Part shown: one piece after another, positions 8,822 through 18,022 of the stretch
How positions within the stretch are numbered: the stretch's first letter is position 1
How the letters are laid out: every line of letters starts with the position of its first letter
Source of the DNA: Ralstonia pickettii
GTDB taxonomy: Bacteria; Pseudomonadota; Gammaproteobacteria; Burkholderiales; Burkholderiaceae
NCBI RefSeq assembly: GCF_000607165.1
Contig: NZ_JFZG01000024.1
Span: 248,001 to 312,000 of the forward strand
Length of the DNA stretch: 64,000 nucleotides
Direction of reading: 5' to 3'
The notes under the pieces: model-generated
What the model saw: only the letters and a program-made list of their open reading frames with translations
The model's database searches: none
Told to the model about the DNA's origin: nothing
Made by a program: the position numbers and the translations under genes

Positions 8822-10720
8822 ATGCAATCACATTACGGTAGTGCCTCCGTGCTGCCCGATAACGTCGCGCAGAGCCGTGCCGACTGGGGTGCGGCGGATG
8901 CAGGTGTCTCGGTGACCAACAAGCTGTCGCGTGCGTTGCGGCGCGTGCTGCAGCGTGTGCGGACCGGGCACACCCAGCCGTCGCCAGCCGCCAACCGATT
9001 TCACGTGCCGATGCCGAATCACGATCGACAGGCAGCGCCGACGTCTTCACGCACGCAGCATCAACAACGTGCAGGCGCGGCGCGCGATGCTCTGCGCATC
9101 CAGCAAGCCATGCCCCAGGGCCACGGCCTACGGGCCATCGTTCCGCCCACCGATGCCAGCCGCTGGCTGGCCGTATGCGAGGCGGTGGCGGGTTGGCAGC
9201 AGGAGATGGCGCGTCGCCTGCACCGCTACAGCGGCCCGTTGTTGACCGACACCACACGACCCACCGAGCAGGGTCTGGCACTGGCTGCTACGCGCATGTT
9301 GCTGGCCATGCAGCAGAAAAGTCGGCACCTCGTGCTCGACGGTATTCCGGTGATGCGCCTGCCTGCCGCCCTGTGCCTGGCCGAAGAGCTGGAGCGGCTG
9401 ACCGTCCATGATTGCGATCTTTTCGAGTGGCCGGCGTCCGGTGGTTTGCCGGTCAACCTGAGCGCGCTGCATTTCGCGCGCAACCCGCGGTTGACAGCGT
9501 TGCCGGGGCGGATCGGCAAGCTGTTGCAGCTGCAGGAGATTGTCGTGCTGGATTCGCCGCTGCGCGCGCTGCCCTCGTCGTTGTCTCAACTGCCGAAGCT
9601 GGAGCGCCTGGTTGTGCAGGGCACGGATCTGCGCATCGTGCCGGTTGAGCTTGGCACGCTGGCCGCATTGCAAACGCTGACGCTGGCATCCAACAAGCTG
9701 CTCGCCCAACTGCCGATCAGCCTGGGCCAGCTTTCGCAGTTGCGCGAGCTTCACTTGCGTGGCAATCCTCTGCTCTCTGTGCTGCCCGATACCTTGGGCA
9801 ACCTGGCCGAACTGGAACGGTTGGACTTGCGCGAGAACAGCGCCATGACGACACTGCCCGAGTCACTCGGCCGACTGCGCAAGCTGCGGCATCTTGACGT
9901 CTCTGGCATGTCGAACCTCGTGGCTGTGCCGGAGGGCATTGGCCATTGCGCGCAACTCCGTACGCTGCGCCTGCGCGATTGCGGATCGCTGCGCATCTTG
10001 CCCGAGTCTGTTGGCGATCTGAAGCAGCTGACGCACCTGGATTTGCGCGGCTGCTACGCCTTGGCTGGCTTGCCCGATACGCTGCGCGATCTGCCGCCCG
10101 CCTGCCGTGTCGATGTGCCGGCGCACCTGTCTGCACGGCTGGCCGAATTGCGGCCCGCAGCCGGCGCCATCGCGACGGCCGGTTCTGGCATTGCACCGGA
10201 TTGGATCGCGCTGCGCCAGGGCTGGCGCGCACGCCTGCAGCCCTATGACGCCGAATATGGCAGCGACGCCTTGTGCATCTGGATGGAGCGCTATATCAAC
10301 GCCATCGCGCCCGACGCCGTGCGTTCATACCGCGACAGCCGCCGTCTGGGCCAACTGGTGGATGGCCTGTGCGAGCTGGCAGCGCTGCGCAGCGCGGTTT
10401 TCCAACGAGCCCAAGAGCGCTATGCGCTGGGTTGCCTGGACGAAGAGGCGCTGCCGCTTGACGCGCTGATGGCACTGTTGGTGAGCGAGCGCCTGCGCGA
10501 GCCCGGGTTGCTGGAAGACGCGGCAGCCAGGATGGTCCGCGCCGAGGCTTTTGCGGCGTTGCTCGAATATGGCGCCGCTGGCGGGTCGATTGACGAGGCT
10601 GTCCAGAAGCTCGCGGCTTGGACGCCGCTGCAGAGTTACGTTGCACGCTACGTCAGGGCCGGCGAGGGCGTGGCACAGCGGCACGTTGCCGTCGCGCGCG
10701 ACTGGCTGCACGCCGGCTGA
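8822..10720 (+). CDS. leucine-rich-repeat type III effector, PopC-like
   Basis: 632 aa from ATG 8822, chosen because the hrpII -10 at 8749-8754 puts transcription start near 8761. The N-terminal 130 residues are Ser/Gln/Arg-rich, as in many T3SS substrates. About eleven LRRs of 23-24 residues follow (about residues 170-450), consensus LxxLxxLxLxxNxxLxxLPxxLGxLxxL, e.g. LQTLTLASNKLLAQLPISLG. The last 180 residues are a helical domain with no catalytic motif I recognise, unlike NEL-type ligases, which need a CxD motif; the only Cys residues here are not in such a context. It resembles the PopC-like protein at 42265-44352. LRRs presumably bind a host protein. Confidence 0.85.
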   Translation: MQSHYGSASVLPDNVAQSRADWGAADAGVSVTNKLSRALRRVLQRVRTGHTQPSPAANRFHVPMPNHDRQAAPTSSRTQHQQRAGAARDALRIQQAMPQGHGLRAIVPPTDASRWLAVCEAVAGWQQEMARRLHRYSGPLLTDTTRPTEQGLALAATRMLLAMQQKSRHLVLDGIPVMRLPAALCLAEELERLTVHDCDLFEWPASGGLPVNLSALHFARNPRLTALPGRIGKLLQLQEIVVLDSPLRALPSSLSQLPKLERLVVQGTDLRIVPVELGTLAALQTLTLASNKLLAQLPISLGQLSQLRELHLRGNPLLSVLPDTLGNLAELERLDLRENSAMTTLPESLGRLRKLRHLDVSGMSNLVAVPEGIGHCAQLRTLRLRDCGSLRILPESVGDLKQLTHLDLRGCYALAGLPDTLRDLPPACRVDVPAHLSARLAELRPAAGAIATAGSGIAPDWIALRQGWRARLQPYDAEYGSDALCIWMERYINAIAPDAVRSYRDSRRLGQLVDGLCELAALRSAVFQRAQERYALGCLDEEALPLDALMALLVSERLREPGLLEDAAARMVRAEAFAALLEYGAAGGSIDEAVQKLAAWTPLQSYVARYVRAGEGVAQRHVAVARDWLHAG

Positions 10721-10748
10721 TACGGCCGTTCAATCGTGTATTCCCATG

Positions 10749-10776
10749 GGCCGGCTTGATGCCGGCCTTTGTCTTT
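10749..10776 (+). terminator. terminator after the LRR effector
   Basis: GGCCGGC-TTGAT-GCCGGCC hairpin followed by TTTGTCTTT, 28 bp after the stop codon. Confidence 0.75.
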
Positions 10777-10816
10777 CTGGGCCTACGCAACGAAACAAGA
10801 ATGCTTGCGAGGGGGC

Positions 10817-10852
10817 AAAAAAACGCCAGCCCGGGCGCATCCAGGGCTGGCG
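10817..10852 (-). terminator. terminator after the RipAN-like effector
   Basis: On the minus strand the stem CGCCAGCCC / GGGCTGGCG (arms 10824-10832 and 10844-10852) is followed by a run of seven T (10817-10823), 24 bp beyond the stop codon. Confidence 0.85.
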
Positions 10853-10875
10853 GCAGAGCGTGAAGTCAGTGGGCT

Positions 10876-13800
10876 TTACGTTGGCGATTGGCCCTCGTCA
10901 GTCGGGAATGCGTTGCCGAGCAGCGCTTTGCGGCGCTGCAGCTCCTGCTGTGCCTGTTGGCTGATCGGCAGGTTCATGGCAGCGAGCTGCTGCAGATCCG
11001 CCAGGGTGGCCTGCTTGACCGATGCTTTGGCCGGCTCAAGGCGTGTGCGCAATTGACCAATGGTGCCGGATGGTTGCGGTTTGCCGTGCAGGGCCGCCTG
11101 GGTGCGGTCATTCTCGCGTTGCAGCGCCTTGGGGTTGCGCACCAGCGACTGGATACCGGTGTTGCGCTCCTCGGTATGGAACAGCGCGGCCGAGTTGATG
11201 GCGCGCGTGTTGCCGATGATCTTCGAGAACGCGTCGAGCAGCGGGCGGCCCTGGCTGGAGTCGCACAGATAGTCGGCGCGTTCCTCGATGGTCGTCATGG
11301 CTTGCAGGCGTGCACGCATCGCTTCCACGTCGAGGTGGCTCACGTCGATCGGCTTGGCCAACGGTTCGGCAAGCTTGAACAGCTGTTCTCCGTTGGCGGT
11401 CGAACCCGGCGCGTGCGCAGCCACCTGCGTCGACACCTGTGCCGCGCGTGCGAACGGTGTTGCGGCGTGGTAGCGCACGAACTCGTTCTTGATCTGGACG
11501 GGGCGGTTCTCTGTAGCCGCGGCATTGATCTCCTGGGTCGCCGCTGCGTACTTGGCCACCACATCGGCCATCAGGTTCGGATTGGCGAGGTAGCGATCGC
11601 GTTGCACCGGGTTCGCATCGAACGCCTGCCGTAGCGCGGCATCTTCGCGGTGGGCTTCCGCGTCGACGATCTTGGCGAGGAAGGGATGCTGCATGATGAG
11701 GTAGCTCGTGTCGGAGCCCATTACCTCGCCAGCGTAGCTCTGCGTGCTGTCCGTATGCGAGACCGACGGCGTGAACGTGCCATGCGGCGTCGGCACTGTT
11801 AGCGACAGGCTCATGCCGCTGTTCTTGTTGCGCAGGACGCGCGCGTATTGCAGCTCCATCGGGGCGTTCTGCACGTCAGGCGCCTGGCGCAACTTGACGA
11901 CCAGGCTGGTGCCGTCGGTCACGTTGAGCAGCAGCCCCTGCGTCTGGCGGATCAACTCGTGCGGATCGAACTTGTCGTCCTGCAGCCGCATGTTCGGCGC
12001 GAACTTTTCGATAGCCGCTGCAATGGCCTTGTTGAGTATCGCGCCCGTGATGGGCGCACCGCCCTGCGCGGTGAACGTGAACTGCCAGAACTTGCCCGTA
12101 CGGCTGGGGTTGACCTGATGATTGGCGTTCATCAGGCGCGCCTCGGCGGTGAGCGAGACTTGCCCCGCGCTGTTGCCGACAGAGATGGAACCTGTGAACG
12201 GTCCCAGTTGCACTTTGCCGGTGGACCGGCCGAAGCGGTTGAGGATCGCGTTGAGCGCACTGCTTTGCGCGCCGCCGGAAACCGTCGCCTTCAGTGCCGT
12301 ATCCCAGCGCTGCCACAGCGATTTGTCTTTCAGCGGGCCGTTCTTCTGCACGTCGTAGTTCTTGAGCGGCAGGTACGTCTTGTCCAGCATTTCACGCGCG
12401 GTCTTGTACATCGAATCCGCCGTCAGGATGGCTTCGGCGGCGGCCGTGCCGTGCTCGTCGCGCTGCGCCATCTGCTGTTTCACGACAGAGATATGCGCGC
12501 CCACACAGCCCAGCGCCAAGCTGATCGCAGCATGGCTCTTGGCGACGAACGCCTCTGGGTTGGCCAGCGCATCTTTCTGCGGATAGCGGCCATGCCACAC
12601 GGTCTGGTTGATCTGTGCGAAGGCCGCTTCGCGATGCTGGTTCAGCGTATCGCGCTCTTTGGCGGGCATGAAGCGATCGTTCCTGGCGAGCACGGCCCCG
12701 GCGTGATCTGCAAATTGCAGATAGGTGCCGATGAGATGCTCCAGCTGGTCCGTCGCGTGATTGAGCTGTTCGGGGCTGGCGTGCGTGATGGCGTTGTGGA
12801 ACTGCGCGGGGATGTTGGCTTCCTCGCCGTAGTGCAGGCGCTCGGTTTCGGTAAAGGGCTGAGCGGGGCCCGCGTGCAGTTCGTGCGTGAGTGCCTTGCG
12901 TGTCTCGTTGTACAGGTGGAGCTGCGCGGGCGGTGGCTCGGCACAGGCGGCATCGAGCTGCTGATGCAGCTTGAACGTGGACTGGTAATCCTTGTGATAG
13001 CCCGGGTCCAGCAGCGTGTGCGGTGCGGCAGCGCTTTCCGTGAAGAACTGCGCCACGTTGCCGCGCACGTTGACATCAAAGCTCCCGCCGGCTTCCAGGT
13101 TGGTGCCGCCGTGGGTCTCGTTGCCGACGTTGGCATCTACGCTGCCGGTCACCTGGCGGTAGGCCAGGAAGCGGTCGCCATAGGCCACGGAATCGGGCAC
13201 GTCGCGTCGCGGTTGCGCCGGCATGGGCTGCCCGCTGCCGATGCGGTCCGTCAGCACGTCGGCGATTGGCGGGTACGCGGCCTTCATTAGCGTGCTGAAG
13301 CGGTCGCCGCCCACTTGCTGGTCGATCGCGCCGGCCAGCAGCGTCATCTTCAAGGTGTTGAAACCCTTGGCAATCTTGGCGTCGTTCAGGAAGTAGGGCT
13401 TGCCCGCGGCTTCCGTGTAGTTGCGGCCGATGGCGTGAGACACGAGATTGGCCAACGATTCCAGTTGCTGCATCGCCTGGCGCGCATGTGGGCCGGCAGA
13501 CTTGACCCAGGCGTGGTTGGCATCGTGGTTGGCAACGAGCTTGACGAGTTGGCGCAAGTCATCGTGTTCGAGGTAGACATTGCCGCCGGACAGGTCCAGC
13601 CGGCCCGCCAGCTTGGCGGCCCACTCGCCCAGCTTGCCGCCGAGCGCAACTTTGGCGAAGGCCTGTGCCGAGGGCCAGTAGTCGACGTCGCCGTCATCAT
13701 CGGCAAAGTACAGCCGGCCCTTGCCGCCACCCGCTTCCACCGATAAGTGGGCACCGGCATAGCGGTTGGTTGGGAAGGCCGAGATCGACACGCTGCCCGA

Positions 13801-14955
13801 CGTGCCTGTGCTCACGTTGGAGCCGGGCTTTGCCGTGCTGATACCGGGGGCTTTGGCTTCAAGGTTGGCGGTTTCCTTCTCGGCGTAGTGGCTCATGACC
13901 TCGTGCGCGCTGCCGCTCAGGTGCGTGCGCTTGAGCTCGGTGAGCAGCGCCGCGATCCCCTTGTAGGCGTCGGCCGGATCATGGTTACCCAGTGATTTGG
14001 CAAGCTGGCGCGCGGTCTTGGCCGCCGACGCAAAGGCATCACGCACGGCCATGCCGACTTCGTGCGGAGCCTTGCGGGTGTTGTCTGCGGCAATCGTCTG
14101 GATAGTGCCCAACTGATGCTGAAGCTTGGCGCGCAGCCCGTCACTGTGCGGGTGCGAGCGCGTGAGTGCTACCGGCACCGTGGGTAGCGCATCCTTGAGC
14201 GCAAGCGCCATCTGGCGCAACTGGGGCTTGTTCAGCGCGCCGGTATCGGGATCGAACACGGGCGCATCCGGCGGCGTGTGGCGGCCCTGCGCGTGCGCGC
14301 TGGATGAGGGAGACAACGACGAGGGCGACGGCGGCCGCAGCACGATGGCAAGGTCTTGCTGGGTGCCATGCTCGGCGTGTTCGGTGTGTTCGGTGTGTTC
14401 GGTGTGCTCGGTGTGTTCGGTGTGTTCGGTGTGTTCGGTGTGTTCGGTGTGTTCGGCGTGTTCGGCGTGTTCGGCGTGTTCTGTGTGTTCTGTGTGGGCA
14501 GTACCAGACGATTCGGCGTGGGGCTGCTCCGTCGGCGTGGGCGTCGGGTTCGGGTTCGCTTGCGCGTGTGGGGTGTGAAGCGGCGTTGCGGTTGTGCTGC
14601 TTGCGTGCCCCTGTGCCTGCGGCGCAGCGGTTTGCGGCTGTGCGGACTGTTGAGGCGGCCACTGCAGCTTGCCGTTGCGAATACGCTTCTGGGCCTCCCG
14701 GTGCGCGGCGCGCGTTCCGCGTCCGCTCAACGTGGTGCTCGACAGCGCAACCTTGAGCTGCTCGTTCGTCAGGGACGCAGCGCTTTTCTTCTGGCGGTTC
14801 GCCGTCACCATGTCGGCAAGATCGCGCAGGCCGCCGGGCAACTGCGAAGTCTTGCGCACGCTTGGCATCGATGGCTGCGCGGATTGCGAGGCCGGTGCGC
14901 TGGACGACGTCTGCGCCGGAGGCGTCGCGCTGGAGTGTCGGGAGAATATCTTCAT
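10876..14955 (-). CDS. very large type III effector, RipAN-like
   Basis: 1359 residues from ATG 14955 (N-terminus MKIFSRHSS), chosen because GGAG lies upstream and the hrpII box at 15063-15086 rules out much earlier starts; ATG 14982 would add nine residues. The first 260 residues are Ser/Thr/Gln/Pro-rich and contain an (H-T/A-E)n repeat at about residues 153-195. The remainder alternates beta-rich Gly segments (e.g. GSVDANVGNETHGGTN) with helical segments and has no enzyme motif I recognise. Position beside AWR effectors and prh genes matches what I recall for RipAN in R. solanacearum, but the name is from memory of synteny. It is read from its own HrpB promoter, just downstream of a chaperone gene. 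Confidence 0.75.
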   Translation of the reverse strand: MKIFSRHSSATPPAQTSSSAPASQSAQPSMPSVRKTSQLPGGLRDLADMVTANRQKKSAASLTNEQLKVALSSTTLSGRGTRAAHREAQKRIRNGKLQWPPQQSAQPQTAAPQAQGHASSTTATPLHTPHAQANPNPTPTPTEQPHAESSGTAHTEHTEHAEHAEHAEHTEHTEHTEHTEHTEHTEHTEHTEHAEHGTQQDLAIVLRPPSPSSLSPSSSAHAQGRHTPPDAPVFDPDTGALNKPQLRQMALALKDALPTVPVALTRSHPHSDGLRAKLQHQLGTIQTIAADNTRKAPHEVGMAVRDAFASAAKTARQLAKSLGNHDPADAYKGIAALLTELKRTHLSGSAHEVMSHYAEKETANLEAKAPGISTAKPGSNVSTGTSGSVSISAFPTNRYAGAHLSVEAGGGKGRLYFADDDGDVDYWPSAQAFAKVALGGKLGEWAAKLAGRLDLSGGNVYLEHDDLRQLVKLVANHDANHAWVKSAGPHARQAMQQLESLANLVSHAIGRNYTEAAGKPYFLNDAKIAKGFNTLKMTLLAGAIDQQVGGDRFSTLMKAAYPPIADVLTDRIGSGQPMPAQPRRDVPDSVAYGDRFLAYRQVTGSVDANVGNETHGGTNLEAGGSFDVNVRGNVAQFFTESAAAPHTLLDPGYHKDYQSTFKLHQQLDAACAEPPPAQLHLYNETRKALTHELHAGPAQPFTETERLHYGEEANIPAQFHNAITHASPEQLNHATDQLEHLIGTYLQFADHAGAVLARNDRFMPAKERDTLNQHREAAFAQINQTVWHGRYPQKDALANPEAFVAKSHAAISLALGCVGAHISVVKQQMAQRDEHGTAAAEAILTADSMYKTAREMLDKTYLPLKNYDVQKNGPLKDKSLWQRWDTALKATVSGGAQSSALNAILNRFGRSTGKVQLGPFTGSISVGNSAGQVSLTAEARLMNANHQVNPSRTGKFWQFTFTAQGGAPITGAILNKAIAAAIEKFAPNMRLQDDKFDPHELIRQTQGLLLNVTDGTSLVVKLRQAPDVQNAPMELQYARVLRNKNSGMSLSLTVPTPHGTFTPSVSHTDSTQSYAGEVMGSDTSYLIMQHPFLAKIVDAEAHREDAALRQAFDANPVQRDRYLANPNLMADVVAKYAAATQEINAAATENRPVQIKNEFVRYHAATPFARAAQVSTQVAAHAPGSTANGEQLFKLAEPLAKPIDVSHLDVEAMRARLQAMTTIEERADYLCDSSQGRPLLDAFSKIIGNTRAINSAALFHTEERNTGIQSLVRNPKALQRENDRTQAALHGKPQPSGTIGQLRTRLEPAKASVKQATLADLQQLAAMNLPISQQAQQELQRRKALLGNAFPTDEGQSPT
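14371..14497. repeat. 9-bp tandem repeat (about 14 units) inside the RipAN-like gene
   Basis: The plus strand repeats GTGTTCGGT/C with few variants across 127 bp. On the coding strand each unit gives His-Thr-Glu or His-Ala-Glu: two HTE, three HAE, eight HTE, one HAE. Unit length is a multiple of three, so copy-number change keeps the frame. Confidence 0.92.
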
Positions 14956-15025
14956 GATGGGCGAGGGCTCCGAGGTTGGCATGCCGGGGCAATGCGGACT
15001 CGCCCGAGCACAGTTGAACCTTGCA

Positions 15026-15086
15026 AGCGTAGCCAGCCACTGCCGACGAACGTCACTGGCACCGAAGTGCTGCGTCGGCATCCGAA
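15026..15086 (-). promoter_or_regulatory. hrpII box and -10 for the RipAN-like effector
   Basis: TTCG-N16-TTCG on the minus strand at 15063-15086, with TACGCT at 15026-15031 after 31 bases. It lies between the chaperone stop and the effector start, so the effector need not depend on the chaperone promoter. Confidence 0.85.
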
Positions 15087-15104
15087 GCGACCGCCCGCGG
15101 CGGC

Positions 15105-15476
15105 TCAGTACCGTGCGGGCGCGGCGCCGTTGTCCAGCTCTGCCGTGAGCGCGGCGATGGCATCGAGCAGATCGGTCGCTTCCGGGTCGTCGTCCAACGC
15201 GTAGCGGAAGCGATAGATCATCTGGCCGGTTTGCGGGTGTTGCACAACGCTGCCGCGTGCAGCACCGTCCACTTCCAGGCAGAGGCCGAGCAGCAGATTG
15301 AGCGTGAGCGCGACGTCCAACGTGTCGCGGGGCCCAAGTTCGACGTACGCGGTCAGCATGTCGGGATCGGCGTAGCTGTCGTAAGCCAACCAGACGTTGC
15401 GGGTGCCGATGCGCAGGGCATGCGCGGGCAATGCGTCGTCGTCGAACGGGGGGTGGGGCAAGTCTTCGGGGGGCAT
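15105..15476 (-). CDS. probable type III effector chaperone (CesT/HpaB-like), upstream of RipAN-like effector
   Basis: 123 aa, strongly acidic. ATG 15476 is chosen because the hrpII -10 at 15537-15542 places transcription start near 15530, leaving no leader for the earlier candidate start. It resembles the 132-aa protein at 22888-23286: both have a G-T/I-x-N/Y-x-WL/F-x-x-D-x-D/Y-AD core, an LLGLCLE / ILGLCLG helix, RGSVVQHPQTGQMIYRF against RGVVAQQAHTGTLVYRF, and end in a short Ala-rich helix. Small size, low pI and position before an effector suggest a dedicated secretion chaperone. No experimental name is known to me. Confidence 0.7.
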   Translation of the reverse strand: MPPEDLPHPPFDDDALPAHALRIGTRNVWLAYDSYADPDMLTAYVELGPRDTLDVALTLNLLLGLCLEVDGAARGSVVQHPQTGQMIYRFRYALDDDPEATDLLDAIAALTAELDNGAAPARY

Positions 15477-15536
15477 GGGCGGGCGCCGTGGCGGTTGTCG
15501 CTGCAACGCATTGCAGCAACCGGGTTGCACCGCAGA

Positions 15537-15598
15537 ACGATGCCAGCACGGGCTTCCGGATGTGGCGGGTGTGCCGAAAAACTGCGATAAAAGCCGAA
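15537..15598 (-). promoter_or_regulatory. hrpII box and -10 for the first chaperone gene
   Basis: TTCG-N16-TTCG on the minus strand at 15575-15598, then CATCGT at 15537-15542 after 32 bases. It sits in the intergenic region shared with the divergent prhI gene. Confidence 0.82.
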
Positions 15599-15718
15599 AA
15601 AATGCCCACCTGAAATATCAGCGGTGGTTAAAATCTCGACACCTGGGTGGGGTTTTCTCGATACCGGGTCGGGTCGTTTGCCGGGGAACGGCCAGCACAG
15701 ATTTTCGCGGAGGGTACC

Positions 15719-16228
15719 GTGACGCAAACCTGCCAGCCAGTTACCGAACTGGCCTCTGACTGGTTCCGACAACACTATGCGTGGCTCGCCCGTCGTATGG
15801 GCTGCAAGACGGGCTGCCGCTTTGGCGCCGAAGACATCGCGGCGGAAGCGTTTGTGCAATTGCTGCAAAGGCCAGGGTGGCAAGACACCCGCGAGCCGCG
15901 CGCCTTGCTGACAACGATTGCGCAGCGCGTGCTCTACGACATCTGGCGTCGTCGTGATCTGGAAGAGGCCTACATGGCGTGGGCCGCCACGCAACCGCAA
16001 GCAACGCTGCCGTCCCCCGAAGACCGTGCGTTGATCCTCGAGACCCTCACCTCCATCGATCGTATGCTCGATGGGCTTTCCGCCAAGGCGCGCGCCGCTT
16101 TTCTCTATAGCCAGCTCGATGGCCTCACGTACCCTGAGATTGCCGAGCGCCTGCAGGTATCCGTTCGCATGGTGCAGAAGTACATGACGCAGGCCATGCG
16201 CCTTTGCTATCTGGCTGAATCGTCGTGA
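15719..16228 (+). CDS. prhI: ECF sigma factor PrhI
   Basis: 169 aa from GTG 15719, which has a close GGAGG (cgGAGGgtacc). An upstream ATG at 15647 would add 24 residues without family support. It is a FecI-type ECF sigma: the region-2 helix includes ALLTTIAQRVLYDIWRRRD, and region 4 is LPSPEDRALILETL followed by the HTH LTYPEIAERLQVSVRMVQKY. In the known cascade PrhI is released by PrhR when PrhA senses plant cell-wall contact and then activates prhJ. It overlaps prhR by four bases (GTGA), so the two are translationally coupled. prhA itself lies 31 kb away at 47414. Confidence 0.92.
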   Translation: MTQTCQPVTELASDWFRQHYAWLARRMGCKTGCRFGAEDIAAEAFVQLLQRPGWQDTREPRALLTTIAQRVLYDIWRRRDLEEAYMAWAATQPQATLPSPEDRALILETLTSIDRMLDGLSAKARAAFLYSQLDGLTYPEIAERLQVSVRMVQKYMTQAMRLCYLAESS

Positions 16229-17175
16229 AGCACGCGCTGGACGATCGGATCGCCGAGCAGGCGATCCAGTGGCTCGTCGTACTCCGCTCGGGCACAGCTT
16301 CCGAGACGGAGCGCCAGCGCTTTGCCGCCTGGCAGGAAGCCGACCCCGCGCATGCTGCTGCCGTGCAGCGTTTGCAAGGCGCGTTGGGTTCGGTGGCACT
16401 GCCCCCCGTGGCAGACCCGCATCGGCGCGCTGCGCGGCGGCTTCTTGATGCGCCCTCTTCGCCAACACGGCATGTGCGCCGCGCGCTCATCTTCAGCGGG
16501 CTGGGTCTGGGCGTTGCCGCCCTCGTTGACAGAGAGATTCCGCTGGCCGACCTGGTTGCCGACATGCGCACGGTCACCTCGGAGCGCCGCGATTTCGCGC
16601 TGGCCGGCGGCTATCAATTACGCCTGAACGCGCGCAGCGCGGTGGATGCCTCTGCGCTTGCGCGCGGTTACGACGTGCGTCTGCGCAGCGGCAGCGTGCT
16701 GGCCGTCGCTGGGTCGCCGTCGGGTCAGTTGCGGTTGTGGTCTGCCGCGGGCGCGGTGGAATGCACGGGCGGCATGATCTGCGCAACGCTGGAGCCCGGC
16801 GGCGCAATGAAGGTTGCCGTGCTTGAAGGCAGCGCGGCGTTGTCGACGCCGGCAGGTGCGGTGTCCACGGCGCATGCCGGCGAGGTACGGCGTCTTGGCG
16901 ACGGCGGCATCGAAAAACTCACGCTCATGGCGCGCAACGTAGCCGCCTGGACGCGCGGCATGGTCGAGGTCGAACACCAGCCGCTGGCCGATGTGATCGA
17001 CGCATTGCGCCCCTACCACCGTAGCCTGATCGAGCTGCATCCTGAGGTGGCCGGCCTGCGCGTGACGGGGCGGTTCCCCCTCGGCGGCTGCCGCGCCCTG
17101 CAGATGCTGGCCGAAACGCTGCCCATCCAGGTGAAGGAGCTTGCCGGCGTGTGGGTGCGCATCGGCCCACGCTGA
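16225..17175 (+). CDS. prhR: FecR-type anti-sigma/signal transducer PrhR
   Basis: 316 aa from a GTG that overlaps the prhI stop. The cytoplasmic N-terminal FecR motif has EQAIQWLVVLRSGTASETER and FAAWQEADPAHAAAVQRL (residues about 10-50). One transmembrane segment follows (ALIFSGLGLGVAALV, about 92-106), then the periplasmic FecR beta domain with GGYQLRLNARSAVDA and AGEVRRLGDGG, and a C-terminal secretin/TonB-like part (LADVIDALRPYHRSLIEL). It relays the PrhA signal across the inner membrane to PrhI. Confidence 0.92.
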   Translation: MKHALDDRIAEQAIQWLVVLRSGTASETERQRFAAWQEADPAHAAAVQRLQGALGSVALPPVADPHRRAARRLLDAPSSPTRHVRRALIFSGLGLGVAALVDREIPLADLVADMRTVTSERRDFALAGGYQLRLNARSAVDASALARGYDVRLRSGSVLAVAGSPSGQLRLWSAAGAVECTGGMICATLEPGGAMKVAVLEGSAALSTPAGAVSTAHAGEVRRLGDGGIEKLTLMARNVAAWTRGMVEVEHQPLADVIDALRPYHRSLIELHPEVAGLRVTGRFPLGGCRALQMLAETLPIQVKELAGVWVRIGPR

Positions 17176-17321
17176 GCGTTCGTCGGCCGCGAAATTTTTT
17201 TCCGATCGGGGTTCCGGTTTTTCTCCCTCGTTGCACAGAGAGAGTAAGAGGCTGCCGCGATACCCATCCGCGCACGCCACTGCATCCAGATGCAATAGCT
17301 TCCACAAGAGCGAAGGACGAC

Positions 17322-17849
17322 ATGAACGCCCGGGCCCAGAACGACGTGCTGCTACACGCAGCCGACAGCACGGCAGAATGCCGGTATTTCTCCCCTCTCC
17401 CTGCGGCAGCCGATTGGCGGGCGCAGGCGGTGGTGCCTCTTACGATCACGGTTCGGCAGGTCTCGCGCGCCCCGAACACTGGGATCCTGGTCGACTTGAC
17501 CGAACTGGCCCAGGCCGCCGGCGAAGACCCGCCGGCCCAGCCGGTCACGCTGGAGCAGGCGCACGCGATGCTCGGGCGGATGTTGGAATCCAGGCGGAAG
17601 GCGCCTGCCCGTTCGTCCAGCAAGGGGGCTTTGCTCTCCGCGCTGACGCCACGCCAGCGCGACATCCTGCGTGAGGCGGCCTCGGGAAAATCCAATGTGG
17701 AAATCGCGCAGACACTGCATATCGGCGTAGAAACCGTGAAATCGCACGTGCGCCAAATCCTGATGCGTTTACAAGCACGCAATCGGACCGAATTGGCAGC
17801 GCTATATCAGCAATGTGCGGGTGAAATCCGCTCGCACGAGAATCATTAA
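17322..17849 (+). CDS. prhJ: LuxR-family transcriptional activator PrhJ
   Basis: 175 aa; ATG 17322 has AAGGA seven bases upstream. The C-terminal LuxR/FixJ HTH is clear: LTPRQRDILREAASGKSNVEIAQTL, then VETVKSHVRQILMRLQARNR (residues about 105-160). The N-terminal half is not a classic receiver or autoinducer domain. In the pathway PrhJ is expressed under PrhI and activates hrpG, which here lies next to it in convergent orientation. A 20-bp imperfect direct repeat follows the gene (17875-17914). Confidence 0.9.
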   Translation: MNARAQNDVLLHAADSTAECRYFSPLPAAADWRAQAVVPLTITVRQVSRAPNTGILVDLTELAQAAGEDPPAQPVTLEQAHAMLGRMLESRRKAPARSSSKGALLSALTPRQRDILREAASGKSNVEIAQTLHIGVETVKSHVRQILMRLQARNRTELAALYQQCAGEIRSHENH

Positions 17850-17874
17850 CGCGATAACCATTAACAAGGCAATG

Positions 17875-17914
17875 TTTTTTAAACCGGCGCTGAGTTTTTT
17901 AAGCCGGCACTGAA
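17875..17914. repeat. 20-bp imperfect tandem repeat downstream of prhJ
   Basis: TTTTTTAAACCGGCGCTGAG is followed directly by TTTTTTAAGCCGGCACTGAA, 17 of 20 bases identical. No clear terminator stem is formed for prhJ. Confidence 0.7.
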
Positions 17915-18000
17915 ATTATATGCCTTGAAGGTTTTTATTAAGAAACGCTAAAACAATTTGCTGTGGGCGCAGTGGCCCTGCGGCGCGCAATCGTTTGCGC

Positions 18001-18022
18001 AAAAAAGGCCGCTTAAGCGGCC
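18001..18022 (-). terminator. intrinsic terminator of hrpG
   Basis: The palindrome GGCCGCTTAAGCGGCC at 18007-18022 touches the hrpG stop codon and is followed on the minus strand by six T. Confidence 0.88.

Noticed and set aside
11848-13290. 480-codon plus-strand frame opposite the RipAN-like gene
   Set aside because: Antisense to an effector with its own hrpII promoter; no recognisable domain.
15041-15066. CGAA-N12-CGAA near the RipAN-like promoter
   Set aside because: Spacing of 12 does not fit an hrpII box; the neighbouring N16 pair does.
14356-15204. 282-codon plus-strand frame starting with a Val/Phe/Gly repeat
   Set aside because: The repeat is the 9-bp tandem repeat of the effector read antisense; no other content.
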